From: Blastopirellula sp. J2-11
GTDB taxonomy: Bacteria; Planctomycetota; Planctomycetia; Pirellulales; Pirellulaceae
Assembly (NCBI RefSeq): GCF_024584705.1
Contig: NZ_CP097384.1
Coordinates: 4,092,001-4,156,000, forward strand
Reading direction: 5' to 3'
DNA length: 64,000 nucleotides
Part shown: positions 50,876-60,098 of the stretch, piece by piece
Layout of the letters: each line of letters starts with the position of its first letter
How positions within the stretch are numbered: the stretch's first letter is position 1
The notes under the pieces: model-generated
What the model saw: the letters and a program-made list of their open reading frames with translations, nothing else
What the model was told of the DNA's origin: nothing
Databases searched by the model: none
Made by a program: the position numbers and the translations under genes

Positions 50876-51886
50876 TCAATTCAAATTGGCGATGACTTCT
50901 CCATCGTCACGGGCTGATAAACTCTTGAGAGTCCAAAGTTCGATGGCCTCACTGACGAAGGAACACGAACCGTCAAGCTTCAATGCTTGAACGCCCCCAG
51001 GATGCAACGAGTTGAGTGGGTTGTTCGCACCATGACCGTTGTGGATTCCTGGCTGACCATAACGACTATTTGGCGCATAGCGAATGGTCGTAAGATTGAA
51101 GGCCGGCGGTGGCGGATTGCTGCCTCCAGCGGGGTTGGTCATATTCGGGGGCGTTCCAACTGCAAGGGTGCCAGTTATCCAACTTTGAGGGTACGCACCA
51201 TCGACACGATAGCTGGCTTGAGCATCATCGAAGGCATAATTGGATGTCTCACCTACGCAGATAACATTACTAGTTCCATCCGTAGCATCTCGCATACGTG
51301 TGGCTGCGTTGGGAATCAGGATTCCGTCGGCCGACATCTGTCCGTCTGGAGACGAAACGCAGCAAACGCTGACTCGGTTAACTGGAAAACTATCGTCGGA
51401 ACTTGCCCCAGAGATGCCCACATAGGATGGCGACAGGTGGTTATTTGGTGATAACGTTCCGATCTTGATCAGCTCTGGAAGCGTCGTGGAAGGGCAGCGA
51501 TATACCGAAATCACCACTCCTTCTAAAGCCGACCCATTGCTAGAGCCGATCGGAGGGGGAAAGCCGACCAGTCCGTTGTTGATTGACTTCTGGTCGATCA
51601 AGCTGTGTACGTTGCCTTGCTCGAGTTGAGGAAGCAAACCCGTCAGCCAGCTTAGCCCGTAACCTTGACGTCGCTGGGCGCCGCAAGGAAATTGCCGGTT
51701 AGCGTCGTGATATATATGTAGAGCTAGCCCTACCTGCTTCAGATTGCTGGAACATTGCGTTCTACGGCTTGCCTCGCGGGCTTGCTGGACCGCAGACAAA
51801 AGCAGTCCAACAAGCAGTCCGATGATCGCAATAGAAACCAATAGTTCGACCAATGTAAAACCGGCGACATGCGAATTAGATCTCAT
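50876..51886 (-). CDS. DUF1559 prepilin-like protein with type IV pilin methylation motif
   Basis: 336 residues from ATG 51886; ATG 51922 would add 12 residues and neither has a good ribosome site. The N-terminus is a prepilin leader with cleavage before F-T-L-V-E-L-L and a hydrophobic helix ending Q-Q-A-R-E-A-S-R-R, then the DUF1559 body with N-L-K-Q-V-G-L-A-L-H-I-Y-H-D and a C-terminal G-G-V-Q-A-L-x-x-D-G-S pattern. These proteins occur in dozens per planctomycete genome and are thought to be pseudopilins of a type II secretion/type IV pilus-like machinery. Confidence 0.92.
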   Translation of the reverse strand: MRSNSHVAGFTLVELLVSIAIIGLLVGLLLSAVQQAREASRRTQCSSNLKQVGLALHIYHDANRQFPCGAQRRQGYGLSWLTGLLPQLEQGNVHSLIDQKSINNGLVGFPPPIGSSNGSALEGVVISVYRCPSTTLPELIKIGTLSPNNHLSPSYVGISGASSDDSFPVNRVSVCCVSSPDGQMSADGILIPNAATRMRDATDGTSNVICVGETSNYAFDDAQASYRVDGAYPQSWITGTLAVGTPPNMTNPAGGSNPPPPAFNLTTIRYAPNSRYGQPGIHNGHGANNPLNSLHPGGVQALKLDGSCSFVSEAIELWTLKSLSARDDGEVIANLN

Positions 51887-52262
51887 GGGTCTTACATCCA
51901 GCTCTGTACACGGTACTGCCATGGTGTGGTGGAGATTGTATCACCGCTGCGAATCGATTAGAAGTTGCGGAAGCTATAAAATCAAAAATGAAGGTAGCGT
52001 TAAAACACGTGTCCATTGCATGTCATAGCGTCTGTCGGATGACACGCAAACCAGGAAAGGTTTCGTCATTGCGAAACCGCCATAAATATCCAGGGAAAAT
52101 CTTAATTCGACCCCGCATCGATCGTGGGCTCGAAGCGGGAAAGCAGAAGACTTGGCATGCCTGGGAGCAGAAATGCCGCAAATTGAAACACTGAATCGCT
52201 TGCGACGCCTACATAGAAGTGGAAACATCGTAAATGCGATCGATGCCAATTTCACGCATGGA
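51887..52262. other. Intergenic region between DUF1559 gene and protease partner
   Basis: About 375 bases upstream of the minus-strand DUF1559 gene and downstream of the small gene at 52263. No gene or strong hairpin is visible; it presumably holds the DUF1559 promoter. Confidence 0.4.
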
Positions 52263-52490
52263 CTACTGAGCAGTGAAGTCTCCCGTCTCTTCAAACCCGA
52301 CAGGGTAACCACTGAGCCTTTCCACAATCAGTGATTTGGTCGCCTCAGAAATTCCAGCCGTTAGGATCAAAATGCAGAGTTGACCATCGTGATTCAATCC
52401 AATCCCCGTTCCCACCACGCCAAGTTGGCTGCTTAACCAGGGATCGTGGGCGACTTTCGCTTGATAGAGTTCTTCTTCGGAATGTGGCAT
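52263..52490 (-). CDS. Small protein resembling the N-terminal domain of the adjacent protease
   Basis: 75 residues. Its pattern L-G-V-V-G-T-G-I-G-L-N-H-D-G-Q-L, then hydrophobic strands and a closing Y-P-V-G-F-E-E-T-G-D-F, parallels residues about 85-150 of the upstream protease (K-A-V-G-V-G-M-R-E-T and I-P-T-D-V-E-A-I-G). Such a segment precedes trypsin-like domains in NAL1-like proteases. It lies 103 bases after the protease stop, in the same direction. A free-standing pro-domain acting as inhibitor or chaperone is inferred; an unrelated small fold cannot be excluded. Confidence 0.65.
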   Translation of the reverse strand: MPHSEEELYQAKVAHDPWLSSQLGVVGTGIGLNHDGQLCILILTAGISEATKSLIVERLSGYPVGFEETGDFTAQ

Positions 52491-52593
52491 GGTTCGTCTC
52501 CCAGAGTCGTCACGATGGGAATTTGCCCAACACGGTTTATCCTACCTCCAGTTGAACAAAAATGCACGCCGAACCGAGCCCGGATAGCTGGCG

Positions 52594-53718
52594 CTAACCT
52601 GCTACGAGCTGTCGAATGCCCAAGGTACGCATCACCGTCGCAATTGGGTTAATAATGGTATGCGTCGAACTTCCGGCAAAAAGAAGCCCAACTGGCTGCT
52701 TGCTCCCGCTGGATACCACGATAGAACCAGAGTCGCCACTCTGGCTAAACGGCGCCGAGCCAATTCCACGAACGATAATCTGATCGTTGAAAGTTGCCCT
52801 GCCCCCACTGTAACCCACGACAACATTGTCTACTCGGTGTGCGGTAATGACGCCTTGCGTCGATTGGGTGGTGCGCCCATTTTTCATCACCGAAAGCGAA
52901 ATCGCCGACGCGAGCGGGGTCGGGCTCATTTGATAAGTGACATGACGTGAACTTACCTGTCCTCGAGAAGTCCATGCAACCGCGGCATCGACCAGGTTGG
53001 GGCTGGTAAAGCTGATCGGTTCAAACCGTTCCAGAACGCCGATCAGGTCGTTGGGATAAGCCCCTTGATCATAACGTCCTGGCTGAACGATCGGATCGCG
53101 AAGGTTCGCGGCGTTTTCATTGGCCAGCACGTGATTATTGCTCAGAATGCACAAACGATTGTTGTTCAAAATAACCAGACAGCCAATCGTTCCGGCTGTG
53201 ATGTTGACGTGCCCGCACGAGACGCCGCAAGGGACAGGACGAGGGTAGCGGCCGGTATATCCCAGAGGACGAATCTCGCCGATCGCCTCGACATCGGTTG
53301 GTATGCCATCGATTTCAGATGGAATGACTGTACTGGCTGAAATGCGTGACTGGGGAGCCTTCGTCTGGACATACACCTTCACGACTAGTTCCCCCGTGTA
53401 GGCGCCTCCAGTTTCACGCATCCCAACACCAACGGCCTTGATGTTTTCCAACCCGCTGACCTCAGGCGTGCCAGCTGCGCTTTGCGCGGAAGCAATAACT
53501 TCGCTTCCTCCCAGTTGCTTAATCAATGCCTGCTTGGCCGCCAGCAGATCGTCTTCGGTCGGCATCGTTCCGACTGACTGTGCGGATGCGACCTGGATTT
53601 CGCTGCTGCTGTAGTCGGCATTGGGATCGAACTCCTCGGGACCCTGCCCCGGTGCTCCCGAAGGTTGCGGCGAATATTCGTCAGGTGATTTACCAAAGTC
53701 ATCGTTAGGAATACTCAT
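52594..53718 (-). CDS. Trypsin-like serine protease (NAL1-like/S1 fold)
   Basis: 374 residues from ATG 53718 (GTG 53727 is an alternative). Residues 1-80 are acidic and disordered-looking, about 85-150 form a ferredoxin-like pro-domain, and the rest is a chymotrypsin-type double barrel. The catalytic triad is visible: His196 in L-S-N-N-H-V-L-A, Asp244 in L-V-D-A-A-V-A-W and Ser330 in S-G-D-S-G-S. The G-V-S-C-G-H motif and two nearby cysteines may form a disulfide. No signal peptide, so location is uncertain. A similar pro-domain occurs as a separate downstream gene. Confidence 0.85.
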   Translation of the reverse strand: MSIPNDDFGKSPDEYSPQPSGAPGQGPEEFDPNADYSSSEIQVASAQSVGTMPTEDDLLAAKQALIKQLGGSEVIASAQSAAGTPEVSGLENIKAVGVGMRETGGAYTGELVVKVYVQTKAPQSRISASTVIPSEIDGIPTDVEAIGEIRPLGYTGRYPRPVPCGVSCGHVNITAGTIGCLVILNNNRLCILSNNHVLANENAANLRDPIVQPGRYDQGAYPNDLIGVLERFEPISFTSPNLVDAAVAWTSRGQVSSRHVTYQMSPTPLASAISLSVMKNGRTTQSTQGVITAHRVDNVVVGYSGGRATFNDQIIVRGIGSAPFSQSGDSGSIVVSSGSKQPVGLLFAGSSTHTIINPIATVMRTLGIRQLVAG

Positions 53719-54027
53719 GGAACTCACTGCGGTGTCTAAGGAATGGAAGAAAGCAACATGAATGCGCCAGTCATGCCAATGCGCCAGCGCCGAGAGGAGA
53801 TGTTTCTCTCGGCCTACAATGCAGGTGCATAAGGCCTTCAGAAATCAAACCGCAATCGACGAACTGGGAAGATCACCCATGGGAGAAGAAATTGATGACA
53901 GCGGAGGCTATCGGCACCTGAGCTGACCAAGATCTGTGCCTAAAAAAAGACGCCCTGGCTGGGAAGCGTCGAAGTGTGCTGAGTGTGCACAAAGCTCGCC
54001 AACACGTCTTTCGTGACTATTTTTTTG
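53719..54027. other. Intergenic region with a hairpin, upstream of the protease gene
   Basis: About 310 bases. It contains an 8-bp inverted repeat GCCGAGAG (53789-53796) / CTCTCGGC (53806-53813) without a T-run, possibly a processing or regulatory structure. No gene is evident. Confidence 0.4.
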
Positions 54028-54378
54028 CTATGACTTGCGACGCAATCGTCGTTTATCGGCCATCAATATTGGCAAGAACGGCCGTTGTTGCTGGCAGCAT
54101 TGGCGCCTGCCGTAGATGTCTTGACTTGTTTCGTCTGTGGACGTAAAGACGCAAGCTTCGCCATAGGTCATCACAGCCGCACCAGCGCCATCTGTAGCTG
54201 GGCTTCCCCAACTTGTGCCATCGAGAGTGATAGCCGAATAATTTTCAAAATCCGCTTCGACAAAATCACCAGTAGTTGAATCAACAGCAGGGGTCACATC
54301 GGTCTGACAGAGTTTGATAATTTGATCGCCGTTTTGAAGGGCGCATATCTCGCCCGAATTGCTGACAACACCAGCCAT
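54028..54378 (-). CDS. Phage-structural-like protein, C-terminus probably frameshifted
   Basis: 116 residues from ATG 54378, preceded by GAGGT. The pattern V-T-P, then E-A-D-F-E-N-Y-S-A-I-T-L, S-W-G-S-P, and Y-G-E-A-C-V-F-T-S-T-D-E-T-S-Q-D-I-Y-G matches small proteins found among tailed-phage structural genes, where I-Y-G-Y-Y-V normally follows. Here the frame continues with a basic, Gln-rich tail, while the next frame reads A-G-A-N-A-A-S-N-N-G, more like the family. A one-base indel after I-Y-G is therefore likely. It sits beside a tRNA attachment scar. Called mostly from remembered family pattern. Confidence 0.6.
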   Translation of the reverse strand: MAGVVSNSGEICALQNGDQIIKLCQTDVTPAVDSTTGDFVEADFENYSAITLDGTSWGSPATDGAGAAVMTYGEACVFTSTDETSQDIYGRRQCCQQQRPFLPILMADKRRLRRKS

Positions 54379-54537
54379 AGATTTACCTCGTGTGAAAAAA
54401 AACATTGCTGATATGTAGGGCTGGGCTTGGGGTTTTGATCGGGAGAAGCGATCAAGAAGAAAGGCGAAGCGGCCGCCAAAATCAAAAAAGGAGTATGCCC
54501 AAATAGAGACGAAAAAGGGGCATGAAAATCAGCGCAC

Positions 54538-54568
54538 AAAAAAGCCCTAAGCCACAATGACTTAGGGC
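54538..54568 (-). terminator. Terminator following the tRNA-Val fragment
   Basis: Stem GCCCTAAG (54544-54551) / CTTAGGGC (54561-54568) with a 9-base loop; on the minus strand it is followed by six T. It lies 10 bases after the tRNA 3' end, as expected for the original tRNA gene terminator. Confidence 0.88.
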
Positions 54569-54576
54569 CTTAAGCA

Positions 54577-54620
<44 letters not shown>

Positions 54621-54878
54621 TGGAGTTGGGGATTGCGGAAACGCCCTATTTTTCGTTGATTTTGGTGTATCCTGGCTCCAAGGATTTCCATGAAGTGCAC
54701 GATTTCCTTGTCGTTTCGTGCATTTATTCGTGCACTCCGTTGTCGAGCCAATTGTACTGGACACATTGGTGCGGCACATCGATACGGAGGTTGTCACGAA
54801 TCAGCTCGCGTTGCCCATTTCTGTCGCAATCACCCCATTGCCTGTTTCGCAGTCTCGACAGGCCCCTCAGGTCAGTTC
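54621..54878. other. Short segment between the att fragment and the IS4 element
   Basis: No gene with a start, ribosome site or family signature is visible. One minus-strand frame can be joined across the IS target site (IS removed) into the sequence at 56420 and beyond, so the insertion may have interrupted a small element gene. The product is not recognisable. Confidence 0.4.
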
Positions 54879-56419
54879 GTCGAATGGCACGTAGTTCTCT
54901 CGTAACCTGCTCCTCTGAATCGACATAGATCAAAAAGGCCTCGCTTGCGTAGATGGAGTTGTCACACACCCATCTTTGGCAAGGAGGCCTCAGGATGTCA
55001 TTTTCTAACGATGGACGATTTCGTCAGCAAGTGCGGTTTCTACAGCAGCAGTTTGCGCAAGACGGTGAGCTGCCATTCACGGATGTGCTGTCTGAGGCAA
55101 CGATATCACATGCTTTGGAAGCATTGGAAATTGTTTGGCTGGATCGGATCTACACGCCGCTGGTGACTCTTTGGGTTTTTCTTGGCCAGGCATTGAGTCA
55201 GGACCATTCCTGTCGGGCGGCCGTGGCCCGCCTGATTGCTCATCGTGTTTCACGCGGCCAACGTCGCTGCTCAGCAGAGACGAGTGCTTACTGCCAAGCC
55301 AGGAAACGACTGCCAGAAGAATTCTTCGCAACGGTCGCTCGGAAGACAGGACAAGCGTTAGATGGCCATGCCGATCAAAGTTGGCTTTGGAAAAACCGCC
55401 GCGTCCTGGCCTACGATGGCTCTACCGTGTCGATGCCTGATACGGCCGACAATCAACAAGCCTATCCACAACCTCCTCAGCAGGCGGAAGGCCTTGGCTT
55501 TCCGCTGGCACGTATCGCGGTCTTCTTCTCACTCTCCTGTGGAGCCATAATTGACCTGGCCATCTGCAGCTATTCAGGTAAGGGGCACAGCGAATTAGGA
55601 ATGCTTCGTAAGTTGTGGGAGGTGCTGCGTTCAGGCGATATTATGCTTGCAGATCGCTACATGTGTTCTTGGTATGAAATCTTTCAACTTCGGCAGCGCG
55701 GGATCCACACGGTGACTCGCCTCCATCATTGTCGCAAGGCAGACTTCCGACGAGGGAAACGTTTGGGCAAAGGAGACCATCTCGTCGAATGGCCGAGGCC
55801 GCATATTCGCACGATTGACAACCGGACCCGCAAGGGACTTCCCGATCAACTCACCATGCGCGAAACGCGGGTGCTGATTCAACAGCCGGGGTTCCGCAGC
55901 CGCAGCATCATCGTGGTTACAACGCTGCTGGATGCCGAAGAAGTGACCGCCAGCGATTTAGCGGATCTTTATCGTGCACGATGGAACGCCGAACTCGATC
56001 TGCGATCACTGAAGCAAACGCTGCAGATGGACATCTTGCGATGCAAGACGCCTGAGTTGGTCCGGAAGGAAATCTGGACACACATCCTCGCCTACAACCT
56101 CATTCGGACTGTCATGGCCCAGGCCGCTTCCAAACAGAAGATCAAGCCGCGCACGATAAGCTTCAAAGGCGCTGTGCAAACTCTGGAAGCCTTTCAACCG
56201 GTGATCGCTATGCAAGGCCAGCACGGCTTGCGCCGAGCAGACCTATACAACCAATTACTCGAAGCGCTCGCAACACATCGCGTGGCCGACCGCCCTGATC
56301 GCTTCGAGCCCAGGCAAAGAAAACGACGGCAGAAGAAGTACGACCGTATGATGAAGCCCAGGAATGAAGTCAAACGTGAAATCCTGAAACGACTTGGGTA
56401 GAACTACGTGCCATTCGAG
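54879..56419 (+). mobile_element. Complete IS4-family insertion sequence
   Basis: About 1.54 kb bounded by a perfect 19-bp inverted repeat: TCGAATGGCACGTAGTTCT at 54880-54898 and its reverse complement at 56400-56418. The right repeat overlaps the transposase stop codon. The direct repeat AGTTC(G) occurs at 54874-54879 and again at 56420-56425, consistent with target duplication of 5-6 bp. The exact outer base is ambiguous by one. The single gene is intact, so the element may be active. Confidence 0.9.
54995..56401 (+). CDS. IS4-family DDE transposase
   Basis: 468 residues from ATG 54995, with AAGGAGG just upstream. DDE motifs: first Asp in L-A-Y-D-G-S-T-V-S-M near residue 147, second Asp in M-L-A-D-R-Y near 230, and the IS4 Y-R-E-K-type signature Y-R-A-R-W-N-A-E-L-D-L-R-S-L-K near 345. 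The C-terminus is basic. Length and motifs are complete for the family. Confidence 0.93.
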   Translation: MSFSNDGRFRQQVRFLQQQFAQDGELPFTDVLSEATISHALEALEIVWLDRIYTPLVTLWVFLGQALSQDHSCRAAVARLIAHRVSRGQRRCSAETSAYCQARKRLPEEFFATVARKTGQALDGHADQSWLWKNRRVLAYDGSTVSMPDTADNQQAYPQPPQQAEGLGFPLARIAVFFSLSCGAIIDLAICSYSGKGHSELGMLRKLWEVLRSGDIMLADRYMCSWYEIFQLRQRGIHTVTRLHHCRKADFRRGKRLGKGDHLVEWPRPHIRTIDNRTRKGLPDQLTMRETRVLIQQPGFRSRSIIVVTTLLDAEEVTASDLADLYRARWNAELDLRSLKQTLQMDILRCKTPELVRKEIWTHILAYNLIRTVMAQAASKQKIKPRTISFKGAVQTLEAFQPVIAMQGQHGLRRADLYNQLLEALATHRVADRPDRFEPRQRKRRQKKYDRMMKPRNEVKREILKRLG

Positions 56420-56425
56420 AGTTCG

Positions 56426-57208
56426 ACCTGTGCGGCTAGGCGATTTGCGTCACCTTCACTACAGAGACGGCATAGATGGCGCCGGAGTGGCCGCAATCCC
56501 TGCAGCTACTGCTGGTTGATTGATATACCGGTCGTGAGATAGTTCCAATACGGAGCTTTGGCGAGATCTACGAGCCCCTCATAGCGGCCCGGAGCTTCCG
56601 CTTTCGACGTTTGTTCTTCACTCCCACCTTCGCCAGTTTGATTTTCTTCAGCAGGCTGAATTTGATGTCGGCGTGGCCCTTTCGGCTGCGACTTTGGTCT
56701 TCGCCGAACGTTAAGTTGAGTTGCCAGTGAAGCGAATCTTCGATGCTACAGTGACCGAAGTCCGCTTCCGCGAAGCGTTTGCCGAAGAGATATTGGCTCA
56801 CGATTTAGTACCGCACCTCGCTCGTCTCTTGCTCATGTCGTGAAACTTCGCCACCCACTCCTTCTTATCATCCGCCCAATCGGCGATCGCTACGAAATCG
56901 CCGCCCAATTTTCCTTGTTCTGGCACTATCAAGAAGCCGCATGCGTCTTCAGAGCCGAAAGCGAACTTCCGTTTTGCCGTATTGCTCGACTGCCTGGAAG
57001 CATTGCTTAACCAAGCGCCTTTCAGAATCTGATCCAGCATTTCGACTTCAGAGATTCGAACTTCCAAGCTGCCTAGCTGATCACCCCTCCGAAGCAGGTT
57101 CAGCTGACTCGACTTGCGATGAACAGAGGAAAACGCAGGCAATCCAGCAGATTATTTTCGAAGCTCCTCACGTCTGTCAGATCGTACGATAGACAACCGA
57201 CATGAAAA
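56426..57208. other. Remnant-bearing region between IS4 and the large exported gene
   Basis: Apart from the ISAs1 remnant at 56568-56801 no gene is supported. A minus-strand open frame at 56798-57142 has a protein-like middle (C-G-F-L-I-V-P then D-W-A-D-D-K-K-E-W) but no ribosome site or recognised family; it could be another decayed gene. Confidence 0.4.
56568..56801 (-). pseudogene. ISAs1-family transposase, C-terminal remnant
   Basis: The translation contains [18 protein letters not shown], then S-R-K-G-H-A-D, F-S-L-L-K-K and V-G-V-K-N-K-R. This is the conserved C-terminal stretch of ISAs1/H-repeat transposases (I-E-N-x-L-H-W-x-L-D-V-T-F, carrying the last catalytic Glu). About 75 residues of the roughly 370-residue protein remain, with no N-terminal catalytic region upstream. 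Confidence 0.85.
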
Positions 57209-59758
57209 CTACCGCTGACTGTGTAAAATAATAGGACCGGACGACTCTCCGTCATTGAGTTCGAAGAACTGAATGACGACGTCCGAATTGCCATTACCAG
57301 GATCGTTGCCAGGAGTATTAGCGGCGGCTTGCGGCGCCTGTTGGCTGGCTCTGATCGCGATGGATGCCAGTTTGTCGTCGGCGTTGTCGATGCGATTTTG
57401 GATATCGACCGATCGGAGCCGCAAGCGGTGCGCTTCCGCCGCCAGGGCGTTCTGGATGGCTGACCGGGCATTGCCTCGACTCGTTCTAATCGCCGTGACT
57501 TCACGCTCTACTTCCGCCAGTTGGGCGGCGACCGCTTCCAGTTGCGCTTCGTCTTCCACCTCTTTGGCACGAATCTCGTCCACGTATAGGAGCAAGTCCC
57601 GTAGCCCGATGCTTTCGGCGGCAAGCTGGTCTCGTTTTTCACAAGCTCGGCAAGGAACTTTGACTAGGTCCGCCAAAAAACGCTCGATTTCCTCTTTCAC
57701 GCTCTCCGCGACGCTTTTCGCTTCCTGTAGCAGCGGCGCTGTATCAATCTGGCCCGCTGGCGGGGTTTTTCCACAGCATTCGACAGCTTTGGGATTGCCT
57801 GCCTTCAATGCCGCGCAGACGCCATTAATCAGCGTACGAACCGCGTTGAGCTGCCCCACGTCTCGTCCCGTTAATCCGTCAGGAATATTCAGACGACTCG
57901 CCAGCCAATTTAATTGACCGGGATCGTTCCCCGGCGGTAAGTCGGCGTAGGGAAGCGACAGTCCGCCTTTCTTTTTCAGATCAACATGAAACGCATGCTT
58001 ATCGCCGACAAAAGGAAGCAACTGAACCCGCTTGCCCACGGCGCGAAATTCCGCCGGATTCGCGACCAGTTCCAGATCCGAACTGGCGCCAGTTTCAATT
58101 TCAACCGGCGTGTCACAGAGGTCGATAGCGACGGCGTCGCTCAGTTCGTAGCGCACCGAGCGTCCTCCCTGACCTACCAGGTTGAACGTGTTGCGGACAT
58201 CAATCCCGGTTACCTTGAACAAAATATCGCTGGCCCGCGTCGAGGCGACATTCAACGTGCTTTTCTTATCTTTATCGAAGGAGAAGGGGGTTTTCTCCCT
58301 ACTGTAGTAGAGAAACTTCGTAGCGGAATCAAGCTTCTTGTCGAGGCGGCGGAAGACGACTTCGTCGGCCAGCAATGCTCGATTCGGATCGACAAGCTTG
58401 GCATGAAGCGGGGCTGGCGCCGCGTTCACATTTCCATCCTTGGCCGGGGCAGCGATATAGATGATATCGGTAAAACCAAGCTTCTGTTCCAACGTGCCGT
58501 CAGGAAATCGCAATGGAAACTGCTTTTGGCCGCCGCGCGACACGCTGACGTCTAACAGTTGGTAGATGGGATCTGACTTTTTAACGTCCGCATGAAAGAT
58601 GCGAACCTCGACCGATTTCCAGTCAAGCGCGGACTTGTTGGCCAACGTGGCCTGACCAGAAAAGTAAACCTCCTCTTCGTATACATCTTGATTTTCGATT
58701 TGGCGAACCTCCCCATCCAACCTCAGGCGGCTGGGAGGGTCGATCGAGGTTTGATACTGGATCGCCAGCTTAAACCGGAAGTCCTCCAGCGCGGTGAGCA
58801 CCAGGGTCGTCGCGCCAATCTCCAAATGGGTTTGTAGGTTGCGCACTTGCGTGATTACTTCCGCCGGTTCGCCGAGTACGCGGATCGTTTCGATGCGATC
58901 GACCGGAACCTCTCGCACCTCTTGTCCCGGCGCCTTATCACCAGCCGGTTTCGAGAGTTGCATTAGCTTCTGATCACTCGAAAAGCCGAGCACGCGTCCA
59001 CGGAGTTGCTCGTTCGGCTCCTCCGACTTCGCGTCCCCTACCTCGCCGACTTTCAACTCTTCAGCGTCCGAAGAACGAATGGTTAGCGAAAATTTTGTCA
59101 CAGCAGGACGAACCGAGACTATGACTTCCTTCCCCGCCAACATCTTCCGAAAGCCATTGATCTGAAATTGCGATCCTGAAAACAGGCCGGCAGCTTGGGC
59201 TTCGATCTGATTTCGCAAGTCATCGCTAACAACGGTGACGGAATAGTCGCGAAACAGCAGTTTCGGGGGCTCCTCTTGAGTCGTCACCCTAATCGACTTC
59301 AAGACGTCTGGCAGATCACTCTCGGCCACATTCAGTGGAATCAAGATCTGCTCTCCCTTCTCCCAGGGACCGCGCTCATGTCGAAACGCAACGAGGGTTT
59401 TCTCCGGCTTATCCTCCGGTTTGGCTCTCTCGGCAGCAGCACCGGCAGCGGGTTTTTCTTTTACTCCTCGCCTTAACTCCACGACCTTCAGTTCGGGAAT
59501 CTTCGCCAGAACAGCTTCCTCGGCGGGCTTCCGCCCAGCTGGCCTCGGATTGATTGGGGGCGGTGGAGCGCCGCCCGGCTCTTTTTGCGGTGCGGCAAAG
59601 GGATCATCGGCAATCGGTTCGGCGTCGAATGGCGATGCCGCCGGCTGGGTCGGCGGCGACTCTTGCGCCCATCCAATGGATATCGAAGCAATCAGGCCCA
59701 ACGGTACGATTACGCCCCACAGGAGCACGGCGTTTCCGCGATTCGCAAACCGAGTCAT
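57209..59758 (-). CDS. Large exported protein with C-terminal coiled coil, unknown function
   Basis: 849 residues from ATG 59758, which has AGAGG upstream; a reading from 59788 adds ten residues. The signal peptide (A-V-L-L-W-G-V-I-V-P-L-G-L-I-A-S-I-S-I-G-W-A-Q) is followed by a Pro/Ala-rich linker (about 30-110), a beta-rich region and a segment around residues 340-400 resembling DUF4139 (Y-E-E-E-V-Y-F-S-G-Q-A-T-L-x-N followed by D-W-K-S-V-E-V-R-I). Residues about 690-800 form a long charged coiled coil after a C-R-A-C pair. It may be structural, scaffolding the envelope. It lies downstream of another exported gene on the same strand, with a terminator-like hairpin between. Confidence 0.75.
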   Translation of the reverse strand: MTRFANRGNAVLLWGVIVPLGLIASISIGWAQESPPTQPAASPFDAEPIADDPFAAPQKEPGGAPPPPINPRPAGRKPAEEAVLAKIPELKVVELRRGVKEKPAAGAAAERAKPEDKPEKTLVAFRHERGPWEKGEQILIPLNVAESDLPDVLKSIRVTTQEEPPKLLFRDYSVTVVSDDLRNQIEAQAAGLFSGSQFQINGFRKMLAGKEVIVSVRPAVTKFSLTIRSSDAEELKVGEVGDAKSEEPNEQLRGRVLGFSSDQKLMQLSKPAGDKAPGQEVREVPVDRIETIRVLGEPAEVITQVRNLQTHLEIGATTLVLTALEDFRFKLAIQYQTSIDPPSRLRLDGEVRQIENQDVYEEEVYFSGQATLANKSALDWKSVEVRIFHADVKKSDPIYQLLDVSVSRGGQKQFPLRFPDGTLEQKLGFTDIIYIAAPAKDGNVNAAPAPLHAKLVDPNRALLADEVVFRRLDKKLDSATKFLYYSREKTPFSFDKDKKSTLNVASTRASDILFKVTGIDVRNTFNLVGQGGRSVRYELSDAVAIDLCDTPVEIETGASSDLELVANPAEFRAVGKRVQLLPFVGDKHAFHVDLKKKGGLSLPYADLPPGNDPGQLNWLASRLNIPDGLTGRDVGQLNAVRTLINGVCAALKAGNPKAVECCGKTPPAGQIDTAPLLQEAKSVAESVKEEIERFLADLVKVPCRACEKRDQLAAESIGLRDLLLYVDEIRAKEVEDEAQLEAVAAQLAEVEREVTAIRTSRGNARSAIQNALAAEAHRLRLRSVDIQNRIDNADDKLASIAIRASQQAPQAAANTPGNDPGNGNSDVVIQFFELNDGESSGPIILHSQR

Positions 59759-60098
59759 TCCACAAACCTCTATCGTTGCTGCCATCAATGCGTGGTCGAC
59801 GACGCGAACCTAGCCCCGCCAAAGAGGCCACCTCCGCCGCGTATAAAATCACCCCAACAAAGGGGTTTTGCGTTCAATGGTAATACCCCGACTGAGGAGG
59901 TTCAACGAAAAACAAATGAATTTCTGGGGGAGATGACGCCGGCTGCGAGCATTTCTTTAGCAGGGGCGAACGCTCGGAAAAAAGAAGTTGCGTGTCGGCG
60001 CTGTTCGGCCCTAGGAATCCGGGCCCCAGCGCAAATGAAAGCGGCCTCCCGGAGGAGGCCGCTTCGCCAGAGAGACGTCTTATCGTTGCGCGGCAGCG
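59759..60098. other. Intergenic region upstream of the 849-residue gene
   Basis: About 340 bases carrying the hairpin at 60041-60062; the remainder probably holds the promoter of the minus-strand gene. No other gene seen. Confidence 0.4.
60041..60062 (-). terminator. GC-rich hairpin after the 1,061-residue gene
   Basis: Perfect 9-bp stem GCGGCCTCC (60041-60049) / GGAGGCCGC (60054-60062) with a 4-base loop. On the minus strand it is followed by TTTCATTT, a modest T-tract. It lies 36 bases beyond the stop at 60099. Confidence 0.75.

Noticed and set aside
54724-54969. Minus-strand open frame next to the tRNA fragment, considered as an integrase remnant
   Set aside because: No R-x-x-R or H-x-x-R tyrosine-recombinase motif; it runs across the IS4 left end, so it is not a natural gene.
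56798-57142. Minus-strand open frame of 114 codons
   Set aside because: Partly protein-like but no ribosome site, no recognised family, and located in a remnant-rich stretch; left unannotated.
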